A DNA stretch of 64,000 nt from Chryseobacterium vaccae (GTDB lineage: Bacteria; Bacteroidota; Bacteroidia; Flavobacteriales; Weeksellaceae): the NCBI RefSeq assembly GCF_009602705.1, contig NZ_VSWH01000001.1:4389001-4453000 (forward strand). Reading direction: 5' to 3'. The notes beneath the pieces are model-generated. The model made no database searches, had not been told where the DNA came from, and saw nothing but the letters and a program-made list of their open reading frames with translations. Numbering within the stretch: position 1 is the first letter of the stretch; each line of letters opens with the position of its first letter. Below, one piece after another: positions 8,548 to 16,220 of this stretch. The position numbers were made by a program, and so were the translations under genes.

Positions 8548-9132
8548 TTAAACTTTATCCTTCGAAATCCACTTACCAACTGTAGGTGCCTGATAGTTTC
8601 TCATCTTTTCCAAAAGTTCTTCGATGTTTCCACTTATCAAAAGCATATCCAGGTTCACCTGCTTTAAAAAACCTTTATCCACCATGGTCTGAACCAGTTT
8701 TATTAAGTCATCATAAAACCCGTCAATATTAAGAATCCCAATGGGTTTTTTGTGAAGACCAAGCTGTGCCCAGGTGATCATTTCGAAGAACTCTTCCAAC
8801 GTTCCATAACCTCCGGGAAGGACGATAACACCATCACAAAGCTCATTCATTTTAGTCTTTCTCTCATGCATGGTTTCTACAAGAATAAGCTCTGTTAAAT
8901 TTTTATGGGCGATTTCTTTTGATTTTAAAAACTGAGGAAGAACGCCGGTCACTTTTCCGTTTTCACTTAAGGCTCCGTTGGCTATTGTTCCCATTAAACC
9001 GGTCTCCGAGCCTCCATATACAAGCTGTATGCCTTGTTTGGCCAATGTTTTGCCCAATAAAAAGGCCTGTTCTTCATAGATTTTATCCGAGCCGAAGCTT
9101 GACCCGCAAAATACGGTGATACTTTTCATCAT
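8548..9132 (-). CDS. LOG-family nucleotide phosphoribohydrolase (TIGR00730)
   Basis: 194 residues; either of two adjacent ATGs could start it. The Rossmann fold shows CGSSFGSDKIYEEQA at the N-terminus, GGSETGLMG, and the family signature PGGYGTLEEFFE. LOG proteins cleave cytokinin riboside or purine 5'-monophosphates to free base and ribose-5-phosphate; the bacterial role is often nucleotide salvage, and the substrate here is not established. It is followed closely by the secreted unknown at 7993-8532. Confidence 0.92.
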   Translation of the reverse strand: MMKSITVFCGSSFGSDKIYEEQAFLLGKTLAKQGIQLVYGGSETGLMGTIANGALSENGKVTGVLPQFLKSKEIAHKNLTELILVETMHERKTKMNELCDGVIVLPGGYGTLEEFFEMITWAQLGLHKKPIGILNIDGFYDDLIKLVQTMVDKGFLKQVNLDMLLISGNIEELLEKMRNYQAPTVGKWISKDKV

Positions 9133-9146
9133 TGAATGAGTTTAAA

Positions 9147-9183
9147 ATTAAAAATATCCAAAATCATAAGACTTTGGATATTC
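9147..9183 (-). terminator. Terminator of pepD
   Basis: AATATCCAAA pairs with TTTGGATATT, followed on the minus strand by a T-run. It lies 22 bp past the pepD stop. Confidence 0.7.
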
Positions 9184-9204
9184 AATATAACAATATTATT
9201 TGAT

Positions 9205-10647
9205 TTATTTCAAAGGGATATTCGCTAAAATATCTTTTGTAAAGCTCCAGAACTTCTGTGCTGAAGGAATATTTGCTTTCTCATCAGGAGAGTGCGCTCC
9301 TCTGATCGTAGGTCCGAAGCTTACCATTTCCATTGCTGGGTAATTAGCTCCGATGATTCCGCATTCCAGTCCTGCGTGGCAAGCTACTACATGAGGTTTT
9401 TCTCCGAATTTTTCTGTGTACAGCTTTTCCATTATCTGAACGATCTCAGAACCCGGCTTAGGCTTCCATCCCGGATAAGATCCGCTGAATTCTACATTCA
9501 TTCCGGCTAATTCCGCTACAGATTTTAATTGTTCCGCTACAGAATATTTGGAAGAATCTACAGATGATCTGGTAAGGTTTAATATTTTAAGTTCTCCGCC
9601 TTTTAATTCCACTCTGGCTACGTTATTAGATGCTTCTACAAGATCTTTCACGTCCGGGCTCATTCTGTAAACTCCGTTGTGAAGCGATTTTAAAGTCAGG
9701 ATGATCTTTCTGGAATCGTCTTCAGAAACTGCCTTCTCCGCTGAAGTAGAGTTTTCAATATTAATCTGGATTCCCGGTTCAACGGAAGCAAATTCTTCTA
9801 AAATTTCTTTTTTAAGAACGGTTACCTCTTCGATGAATTCTTGGGCATTTCTCACAGAAACTATAGCAACACCCTCTCTTGGAATGGCATTTCTAAGACC
9901 TCCGCTGTCAATAGAGATTAGTTGAATATTTTCTTTCGCGAGACCTTTGTAAAGAAGTCTTCCCAGAATAATATTGGCATTTCCGAAGCCTTTATGAATG
10001 TCCATTCCGGAGTGTCCTCCCTGAAGTCCTTTCACTTCAATTCTTACGGTCTGCCCTTTCGGAGCTTCAGTTTCATATTGCTGGGTAATGGTTACATCAA
10101 CACCTCCTGCACAGCCTATATCGATTTCGTCATCTTCTTCCGTATCAAGGTTCAGCAGGATCTCACCTGTTAGTTGTCCCGGTTTTAAACCTAAGGCTCC
10201 TGTCATTCCTGTTTCCTCATCAATGGTGAAAAGTGCTTCCAGGGCAGGGTGGGGAATATCAGAGCTTTCAAGGATCGACATGATCGTTGCTACTCCCAAG
10301 CCGTTATCAGCTCCTAAAGTAGTTCCTTTTGCCTTTACCCAGTCTCCGTCAATTTCCATCTTGATACCTTCTGTTTCAAAATCGAAATTAATGTCATTGT
10401 TTTTCTGGCAAACCATATCCAAATGCGACTGAAGCACAACGGATTTACGGTTTTCCATTCCGGCAGTAGCCGGTTTTTTAATGATGACATTTCCTACTTC
10501 ATCCACAGTAGTTTCAAGTCCCAGATTTTCACCAAATTCCTTGATGAAAGCAATTACTTTTTCTTCTTTCTTTGATGGTCTTGGAACAGCATTCAGTCTG
10601 GAGAAATTTTTCCAGATAATCTGCGGTTCTATATTAGATAATTCCAT
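9205..10647 (-). CDS. pepD: Aminoacyl-histidine dipeptidase (PepD), M20 family
   Basis: 480 residues from the ATG at 10647. A longer reading would begin at a TTG at 10665, but that TTG lies inside the TAATTTTG promoter element, so the ATG is preferred. M20 metal-site signatures are visible: LQSHLDMVCQ, LGADNGLG, IDEETGMTGALG, and a downstream HAGLECG with its Glu and His. PepD is a cytoplasmic zinc dipeptidase that splits Xaa-His dipeptides such as carnosine. Monocistronic, with its own promoter and terminator. Confidence 0.93.
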   Translation of the reverse strand: MELSNIEPQIIWKNFSRLNAVPRPSKKEEKVIAFIKEFGENLGLETTVDEVGNVIIKKPATAGMENRKSVVLQSHLDMVCQKNNDINFDFETEGIKMEIDGDWVKAKGTTLGADNGLGVATIMSILESSDIPHPALEALFTIDEETGMTGALGLKPGQLTGEILLNLDTEEDDEIDIGCAGGVDVTITQQYETEAPKGQTVRIEVKGLQGGHSGMDIHKGFGNANIILGRLLYKGLAKENIQLISIDSGGLRNAIPREGVAIVSVRNAQEFIEEVTVLKKEILEEFASVEPGIQINIENSTSAEKAVSEDDSRKIILTLKSLHNGVYRMSPDVKDLVEASNNVARVELKGGELKILNLTRSSVDSSKYSVAEQLKSVAELAGMNVEFSGSYPGWKPKPGSEIVQIMEKLYTEKFGEKPHVVACHAGLECGIIGANYPAMEMVSFGPTIRGAHSPDEKANIPSAQKFWSFTKDILANIPLK

Positions 10648-10662
10648 GAAATTTATTTTTCT

Positions 10663-10670
10663 CAAAATTA
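10663..10670 (-). promoter_or_regulatory. -7 element (TAATTTTG) that decides the pepD start
   Basis: The minus-strand TAATTTTG lies 15 bases before the ATG at 10647. The alternative TTG codon is the end of this element and would not be transcribed as an internal codon. Confidence 0.65.
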
Positions 10671-10676
10671 CGAAAT

Positions 10677-10710
10677 AAAAAATGCTTCCGTGAATTCAGA
10701 AGCATTTTTG
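10677..10710. terminator. Bidirectional terminator between pepD and a lipoprotein gene
   Basis: AATGCTTC pairs with GAAGCATT around CGTGAATTCA, with T-runs on both strands. It would end the lipoprotein transcript before the pepD promoter. Confidence 0.7.
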
Positions 10711-10760
10711 TAAGTCGTTTTTAGGATAATTATCCCAATTGGCCAAGCAGCCTTATCGTT

Positions 10761-11252
10761 TTAACATCCGCATTCTCCGTAGATCGGCATTGTTTCTGTA
10801 GTCCCGTCTGGTTTTTCAATCGTCAGGGTTCCTTCAAATAATAAAGCCTCTTCGCCTTTTATTTTTTTACCTTTTACAGAGATTTTGTAGTTATCGTTTT
10901 CTATTTCTTTGGTGAGTTCTTCATCAGCTTCCATATCGCTTGAAGAGATCAGGTTCATAGCCAGTCTTTGCCCGTCCAGCTTCATATAAGCTGTTTTTCC
11001 GGCATCGTTGGCATAAATATATTTTTCAGCTTCAAAATCAGCCTTGTTTTTGGCAAAATAACATGAACATTCTTTGATTTCTTTCGGAAAAGGAAAGATA
11101 TCCACCAGGATTTTTTCTGATGAAGCCTGAGCTTTTAGAGAATCCTTTGTTATATTCAAAGAATCGGCAGCTGGTGTATTGGTAACAGAACCTTTGTCCT
11201 TTTTACACGCGGTTAAAAGTAGTGCTGAAAAGAAAATAATCAGATATTTCAT
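10761..11252 (-). CDS. Lipoprotein of unknown function
   Basis: 163 residues. The signal peptide ends in the lipobox LLTAC at Cys16, followed by KKDKG. A linker of about 30 residues precedes a mature domain with four Cys in two pairs: ECSCYF near the start and GECGC at the extreme C-terminus, which suggests disulfides or a metal site. I recognise no family. It follows the tubby-like gene by 19 bp on the same strand and is probably co-transcribed with it. Confidence 0.7.
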   Translation of the reverse strand: MKYLIIFFSALLLTACKKDKGSVTNTPAADSLNITKDSLKAQASSEKILVDIFPFPKEIKECSCYFAKNKADFEAEKYIYANDAGKTAYMKLDGQRLAMNLISSSDMEADEELTKEIENDNYKISVKGKKIKGEEALLFEGTLTIEKPDGTTETMPIYGECGC

Positions 11253-11271
11253 TGTGTGCTGTTTTTGTGGT

Positions 11272-11877
11272 TTAGCCTCTTGATCTTTCCAGAAGAACCA
11301 TCATCAGTAATGATAAGATCACAAGACTTTCGTCTTCATCATCAATATCAATCAGTCTGTCCAGCTGAAATCTTCTTCCGAAGAATGAAGGCATTTTTTT
11401 CATTTTAAAATAGGCTTTCCCGTCAATTCCGGTTACGGTGTAAGAAGGATTAAGGAAATAACCGGTAAACATTCCGATGATTGGAATTTCACCTACGAAA
11501 CCATCCCAGAATCTTACCCATGCACTGTCTTCCTGTACTTTGAATTTTGGCTGATCATTGGCATCAAGAATATCATAGCTTGCTTTCCAGATAGAACGCA
11601 TCCCTTTTCTGGCCAGTCTTCCGTAATTTTTGTTTTCAGTAATGTCGTTCAGGGAATATGATGCATTGAAATCGATCCATTGATTGGCTCTGATTCTGAA
11701 CAACTCTTTAGACTTGCTTTCATCATTGAAAACAATAACATCTTCTTTTAGTTTGAACATTTTCTGACGAACATAGGCTACATAGTTTCCGTTTTTATCA
11801 GTAATGTTGAAATCGCCGGCTAGTGTTGTGATTTTAAATTTGAAATCCAGCGGATAATTAAGATTTTTAAGTACCAT
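11272..11877 (-). CDS. LURP-one-related / tubby-C-terminal-like barrel protein
   Basis: 201 residues without a signal peptide. Alternating beta-strands such as FKITTLAGDFNITDKNG, YVRQKMFKLKEDVIVF and KFKVQEDSAWVRFWD match the DUF567/LURP-one fold, a 12-stranded barrel round a central helix related to tubby and scramblase. A hydrophobic tail (LVILSLLMMVLLE) at the C-terminus is the buried helix of that fold or a membrane segment. Function in bacteria is unknown. It is the first gene of a pair with the lipoprotein at 10761-11252. Confidence 0.7.
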   Translation of the reverse strand: MVLKNLNYPLDFKFKITTLAGDFNITDKNGNYVAYVRQKMFKLKEDVIVFNDESKSKELFRIRANQWIDFNASYSLNDITENKNYGRLARKGMRSIWKASYDILDANDQPKFKVQEDSAWVRFWDGFVGEIPIIGMFTGYFLNPSYTVTGIDGKAYFKMKKMPSFFGRRFQLDRLIDIDDEDESLVILSLLMMVLLERSRG

Positions 11878-12032
11878 TAGTTTATTTTTTCTTCCAATTA
11901 ATATTTAGAGCTCAAAGATAAAGGTTTTTTTAGAGATTGAGGAAAAAAGAGGGATAAGGGAGAAGATAAAGGATAAAAGATAATGGATGAATAGATGAGA
12001 GATATGCAATTGCACTGCTATTGTTTATTTTA

Positions 12033-12102
12033 CCCTAAACCCTAAACCCTAAACCCTAAACCCTAAACCCTAAACCCTAAACCCTAAACCCTAAACCTTA
12101 AA
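12033..12102. repeat. Telomere-like heptamer array (CCCTAAA)9
   Basis: Nine perfect head-to-tail CCCTAAA units run from 12033 to 12095, followed by one degenerate CCTTAAA unit and a further decayed heptamer. The unit is the Arabidopsis-type telomere repeat. The array ends 18 bp before the -33 box of recR and is preceded by purine-rich AGATAA-type repeats. Nothing in the reading frame of recR crosses it. Confidence 0.95.
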
Positions 12103-12119
12103 TCTTGAACTCAAAACCA

Positions 12120-12151
12120 TTGGTACTACTCAACTATATTCCTTATTTTTG
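12120..12151 (+). promoter_or_regulatory. Promoter of recR giving a near-leaderless mRNA
   Basis: TTG at 12120-12122, 21 bp, then TATTTTTG at 12144-12151. The ATG of recR follows after only four bases, so the transcript probably starts at the start codon. Confidence 0.65.
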
Positions 12152-12155
12152 CGCT

Positions 12156-12767
12156 ATGGATTACCCTAGTAAAGTTTTGGCAAAGGCAGTAGATGAAATT
12201 TCGGGACTGCCCGGGATAGGACGGAAAACGGCTTTGCGACTCGCTCTTCATTTATTGAAACAGCCTAGCTCCAGGGCGATGAGCCTCGGAAACTCCTTAA
12301 TTAATCTTGTTAATGAAATAAAATATTGTAGAGAATGTCATAATTTCTCAGATTTTGATGTGTGTGAAATATGTGATAACGAGAAGAGAAGCAGTGAGCT
12401 GATCTGTATTGTAGAAGATGTAAGAGATGTTATTGCTATTGAAAATACAGGAAAGTTTACGGGGAAATATCTGATTTTAGGCGGGAAAATATCACCAATG
12501 GAAGGAATAGGACCTTCCCAGCTGAATATCCCTAGTATTGAAAGAAAGCTGAATGAGGGAAAAGTCAAAGAATTCATCTTTGCACTGAGTGCTACGATGG
12601 AAGGAGATACAACAGCTTATTATATTTATAAAAAGTTTAAAAACTTCAATGTAAGTTTTTCCAGTATTGCCAGAGGAATTTCAGTAGGGGATGAGTTGGA
12701 ATATGCCGATGAAATTTCTTTGGGAAGATCTATTATGAACAGGCTTCCGTATAACGAAAAAGATTAA
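12156..12767 (+). CDS. recR: Recombination mediator RecR
   Basis: 203 residues from the ATG at 12156; an in-frame TTG at 12105 would add 17 residues encoded upstream of and through the promoter and is rejected. Helix-hairpin-helix ISGLPGIGRKTALRL (15-29), zinc finger C58, C61, C70, C73, and a Toprim domain beginning ICIVEDVRDV. RecR works with RecF and RecO to load RecA on gapped DNA. The next gene (glycosyltransferase) begins one base after the stop, so the two are probably one transcript. Confidence 0.96.
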   Translation: MDYPSKVLAKAVDEISGLPGIGRKTALRLALHLLKQPSSRAMSLGNSLINLVNEIKYCRECHNFSDFDVCEICDNEKRSSELICIVEDVRDVIAIENTGKFTGKYLILGGKISPMEGIGPSQLNIPSIERKLNEGKVKEFIFALSATMEGDTTAYYIYKKFKNFNVSFSSIARGISVGDELEYADEISLGRSIMNRLPYNEKD

Positions 12768-12768
12768 T

Positions 12769-13602
12769 ATGAAGCTGTCAGTTATTATCGTTAATTATAA
12801 TGTTACCCGGCTGCTCAGAAGCTGTCTCTTATCTGTTCAGAAATATACAGATAAGGAGACCTGTGAAATTATCGTTATTGACAATGCCTCTACGGACAGC
12901 TCGTGGAAAGATCTGGTCTCCGAATTTCCGGAAGTTCGTTTCATTGCCTCAGAATCTAATGACGGTTTTGCCATAGCCAATAATAAAGCCATTAAAACAG
13001 CATCCGGAGAATATCTTCTGATCTTAAACCCTGATACGGAACTGGAAGGTTTCTACATGCAGGAACTTCTGGATTTTGCCGATTCTAAGCCGGATTTTGG
13101 AGGACTTGGAGTCCGAATGCATGATGCGGAAGGTGTTTTTCTGCCTGAAAGCAAACGTTCTGTTCCTGATATGTTCAATTCTTTTGAAAAGCTGTTTACC
13201 AACTTTAAAAAGAACAATTCAAAGTCCTATTACAGGAATGATATTAATGAATATGCTGTAGCAGAAGTAGAGGTGGTTACAGGGGCATTTCTACTGGTGA
13301 AAAAAGACGTGTATGAGAAAATAGGAGGCTTAGACGAAGCCTATTTCATGTATGGTGAGGATATTGATCTTTGTTATACTTTATTGAAGCACGGCTATAA
13401 GAATTATTATTACGGAAAAGCTTCCATTCTTCATCATAAAGGAGAGAGTACGGTTAAAGATGAGGTGTACCTCGAAAGATTCTACGGAGCAATGCAGATT
13501 TTTATTGATAAGTATTATAAAAGCTCCAAACCGGTTCAGTATTCGTTTTTAAAGGCCGGGCTAAAACTGAGACATAAAATTGAAAGAATCAAGCTCAAAT
13601 AA
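12769..13602 (+). CDS. Family 2 glycosyltransferase (rhamnosyltransferase-like)
   Basis: 277 residues. GT-A fold signatures in order: VIIVNYNVTRLLRSCL at the N-terminus, VIDNASTD near 43-50, LNPDTELEG near 87, and the acceptor-side block GGLDEAYFMYGEDIDLCY with ILHHKGEST after it. This is the WbbL/RfbF-like group that adds rhamnose or other sugars in cell-surface polysaccharides; donor and acceptor are unknown. It starts one base after recR stops and ends in a bidirectional terminator. Confidence 0.9.
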   Translation: MKLSVIIVNYNVTRLLRSCLLSVQKYTDKETCEIIVIDNASTDSSWKDLVSEFPEVRFIASESNDGFAIANNKAIKTASGEYLLILNPDTELEGFYMQELLDFADSKPDFGGLGVRMHDAEGVFLPESKRSVPDMFNSFEKLFTNFKKNNSKSYYRNDINEYAVAEVEVVTGAFLLVKKDVYEKIGGLDEAYFMYGEDIDLCYTLLKHGYKNYYYGKASILHHKGESTVKDEVYLERFYGAMQIFIDKYYKSSKPVQYSFLKAGLKLRHKIERIKLK

Positions 13603-13636
13603 AAAAGCAGTTCAATAATTTGAACTGCTTTTGTTT
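13603..13636. terminator. Bidirectional terminator between the glycosyltransferase and secG
   Basis: AAAAGCAGTTCA pairs perfectly with TGAACTGCTTTT around ATAATT, with T/A runs on each side. The two genes converge here. Confidence 0.85.
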
Positions 13637-13659
13637 TATATAAAAGTATAGACTTTTTA

Positions 13660-14010
13660 TTATTTTGCCGGAGCTACCGGGGTTTGAGCCGGAGTTGTAG
13701 TAGAAGCCGGAGCAGACTGTTGCTTTGCCGGAGCCTCTTTTTTCACAGGCTGTTGTGCCGGAGCTGTTGTTGATGGTTTTCCGGTAACCACAACACTGAT
13801 AAGGATAAGAACAATAATTATTCCTCCTAACGTCCATGTTGCTTTTTCCATGAAATCATTGGTTCTCTGTACTCCAAACTGTGCAGAAGATGCACCTCCG
13901 AAAGTACTGGAAAGGCCTCCACCTTTTGGATTTTGAGCCATAACAACAATTACCAATAAAACGCTGGCAATCATAACAAGAACCATCAATAGTGTAAATA
14001 TAGTATCCAT
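13660..14010 (-). CDS. secG: Preprotein translocase subunit SecG
   Basis: 116 residues. Two membrane helices (about 3-24 and 58-78) flank the conserved cytoplasmic loop MAQNPKGGGLSSTFGG. A C-terminal tail of about 38 residues rich in Pro, Ala, Thr and Lys is added, as often in Bacteroidota. SecG assists SecYE in protein export across the inner membrane. A full promoter lies just upstream. Confidence 0.93.
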   Translation of the reverse strand: MDTIFTLLMVLVMIASVLLVIVVMAQNPKGGGLSSTFGGASSAQFGVQRTNDFMEKATWTLGGIIIVLILISVVVTGKPSTTAPAQQPVKKEAPAKQQSAPASTTTPAQTPVAPAK

Positions 14011-14035
14011 TAATTCTGATATCTTTTTGAATGGG

Positions 14036-14065
14036 CAAATTTAATCTTTTTTTACCGAACAACAA
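14036..14065 (-). promoter_or_regulatory. Promoter of secG (TTG-N19-TAAATTTG)
   Basis: On the minus strand TTG at 14065-14063, 19 bp, TAAATTTG at 14043-14036, then about 25 bases to the secG ATG. Confidence 0.7.
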
Positions 14066-14095
14066 AAAAAGATGTCTGCAAATATCGTTTAAAAT

Positions 14096-14126
14096 AAAAA
14101 TGGCAGCTTTTGCTGCCATTTTTTAT
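14096..14126 (-). terminator. Terminator of the M16 operon
   Basis: AAAATGGCAG and CTGCCATTTT form a stem round a tiny CTTTTG loop, with T-runs on both strands, 18 bp beyond the M16 stop. Confidence 0.8.
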
Positions 14127-14143
14127 ATGAAAACAGGTTGTTT

Positions 14144-16174
14144 TTATTTAAAATCTGAATCTTTAGCCTGGTTCAGCTGGTAAGCCTGTACAGTCAGATC
14201 TACATCCATTCCGCCCATATTCTGAATGATGGTAAACGGAAGTTTAACTCCTGAAACATCTTTGTAGTTGTTGTAGCTTGTAGGAATAGAACCTCCTTCA
14301 GATACTTTGATTTCTCCGGTTTTAAGGCCCGTCTTTACACTGTAGTAATAAGTGTCTTTAGGCCCTTTTACCACATATGAATCTTCATTGTTGTACTTTT
14401 CGATTCCTGCCACTTTAATATCCGCTGATTTTGCGAAAGTAAGCTCAGGAAAAAGTTCAGGATCTGCCATTTCAGCCTTTTCCTTGTCGCTTAAAGGTAC
14501 TTTTTGTCCCTGTGCCTGCTGATAACCGTCTTTACCGTCAAAAACAATCTTCTGAAGGGTATTTCCTGCCATTTTCAGTTCCATAAGCATTTTACCACCT
14601 TTGGCCTGAATCAGTTTCATGCTCATATCCATTCCCTGGATTTTAGTAGTAGCATCCGAAGAAATAGACGTTACTTTCTGTACAGCCGCCAGACCACCAA
14701 TTGCATTGATGTATTTATCCGCTACAGAAGCAGCAGTAACATTGGCGTCAGCCTTTTGTACAGCAGGTTTTGCAATTGGATTCGCTTCTCTGTCGAAATA
14801 TTTTACCGGATAGCCCAGTTTTTCCAGTCCTTCAGAAATATCAGCGGCTTTTCCAGCGATGAAAATTCTGCTCTGGTTAGGAAGGATTGTAGCTTTAGCA
14901 GCAGCAGAAACATCAGCAACCGTTACTTTATCAATAGATTTCAGGTAATTGGAGTAGAAATCTGCCGGAAGGTCCTGTACTTTCTGGTTTAAAGCAAATC
15001 TTGCGATTGTTTCAGGTTTTTCAAGAGCCATGATGAAAGATCCTTTCAGTTTAGCCTTTGCATTTTCTAATTCCTGAGGTTTTATTGTGGTAATTCCGTT
15101 AAGTTCAGTCATAAATTCCTTAACAGCTTTATCAGTAACCTCATTTCTTACACTGGCTTCAGCAGAAAATACCGGAGTATATTTGCTGGCGCTCATGCTG
15201 GAGTAAGCTCCGTAAGTGAATCCGTTCTTCTCACGAAGGTTCATGAAAAGTCTGGCTTCAGCACCGCCTCCCAAAATATAATTGGCAATAGTAGCCGCAA
15301 AATAGTTAGGGTCTTTCATTTTTAAAGTATTGAGATTCCCTACAGATACTACAGATTGTACCGCAGAAGGAACATCCACTACATTAACCTCTGTCTTTGC
15401 CACGTTAGAAGCGGGTTCTAAAGCAGCAAACTTAGTACCTGCTTTTTTCCAGCCTGCAAAAGCTTTTTCAACCAAAGGCTTTATCTGGTCAAACTTCACG
15501 TCCCCTACAATCACAAGGTAAGCATTGTCCGGTGTATAATATTTGCTATAAACATTCTGTACATCAGAAAGTTGAATTTTATTGATTGATTCAACGGTTT
15601 CAAATTCTCCTCTTGAAGTATTTTTTCCGTACATCAATGCGTTGGAAACTCTTGACGCAATAGAAGGAGCATTTTTCTCGTCTGCCTTTAAACCTTCAAT
15701 TGTTCTGTCTTTGGAATCTTTGATTTCCTCTGCAGAAAAGTTCGGATTGACAATAGCATCAGCCATCAGTCCTAAAACTTCAGGGAAATACTTTGATAAT
15801 GAGCCTGCAGACGCACCTGCTGATGAGAAATTAATTTGGGCTCCTAAAAAGTCTACCTTTTTATTGAATTCGTCTTTGCTTAAGTTTTTAGTTCCGTTTT
15901 CAAGCTGCTCCGCCATGATCTCGCTTACTCCGGTTACATTTCCTTCATAATATGGAGGTCTGTCCATGGAAAGGCTTGCGCTTACTCTCGGCAGCTTGTT
16001 GTTTTCTACCACCATTACAGTAAGCCCGTTGCTCATCTGGAATGTTTTTGGCTTGGCAATGTTGATGGCAGGAGTTGGTCCCGGCTTTGGCATTGCGTTA
16101 AGGTCTATTTTTTGTGCAGAAAGCATTCCTGCGAATAAAAATGCTGCCGCTATATATGTTAATTGCTTTTTCAT
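14144..16174 (-). CDS. M16-family peptidase-like protein without the zinc motif, with C-terminal LolA-like domain
   Basis: 676 residues with a signal peptide (MKKQLTYIAAAFLFAGMLSAQ). Residues about 40-460 are an M16 double domain, but where HxxEH is expected the sequence reads GVSEIMAEQLENG, so the zinc-binding His/Glu set is missing. Residues about 485-676 form a separate beta-rich domain (YINAIGGLAAVQKVTSI, KMLMELKM, FDGKDGYQQ) resembling lipoprotein-carrier folds. It follows the active M16 gene by 46 bp, so it is probably the non-catalytic partner of a periplasmic heterodimer, as in mitochondrial processing peptidase; this is inference. Confidence 0.87.
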   Translation of the reverse strand: MKKQLTYIAAAFLFAGMLSAQKIDLNAMPKPGPTPAINIAKPKTFQMSNGLTVMVVENNKLPRVSASLSMDRPPYYEGNVTGVSEIMAEQLENGTKNLSKDEFNKKVDFLGAQINFSSAGASAGSLSKYFPEVLGLMADAIVNPNFSAEEIKDSKDRTIEGLKADEKNAPSIASRVSNALMYGKNTSRGEFETVESINKIQLSDVQNVYSKYYTPDNAYLVIVGDVKFDQIKPLVEKAFAGWKKAGTKFAALEPASNVAKTEVNVVDVPSAVQSVVSVGNLNTLKMKDPNYFAATIANYILGGGAEARLFMNLREKNGFTYGAYSSMSASKYTPVFSAEASVRNEVTDKAVKEFMTELNGITTIKPQELENAKAKLKGSFIMALEKPETIARFALNQKVQDLPADFYSNYLKSIDKVTVADVSAAAKATILPNQSRIFIAGKAADISEGLEKLGYPVKYFDREANPIAKPAVQKADANVTAASVADKYINAIGGLAAVQKVTSISSDATTKIQGMDMSMKLIQAKGGKMLMELKMAGNTLQKIVFDGKDGYQQAQGQKVPLSDKEKAEMADPELFPELTFAKSADIKVAGIEKYNNEDSYVVKGPKDTYYYSVKTGLKTGEIKVSEGGSIPTSYNNYKDVSGVKLPFTIIQNMGGMDVDLTVQAYQLNQAKDSDFK

Positions 16175-16220
16175 TTGTAAAAATTATTATGGTAATCAAT
16201 TTTTTCCTGTACTCCGTAGA

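Noticed and set aside
12033..12102. The heptamer array as a CRISPR or contamination from plant telomeric DNA
   Set aside because: There are no spacers, and both flanks are ordinary flavobacterial genes with a matching promoter; a chimeric join cannot be fully excluded without reads.
12105..12155. TTG start giving a longer RecR
   Set aside because: Would translate through the promoter; RecR homology begins at the ATG at 12156.
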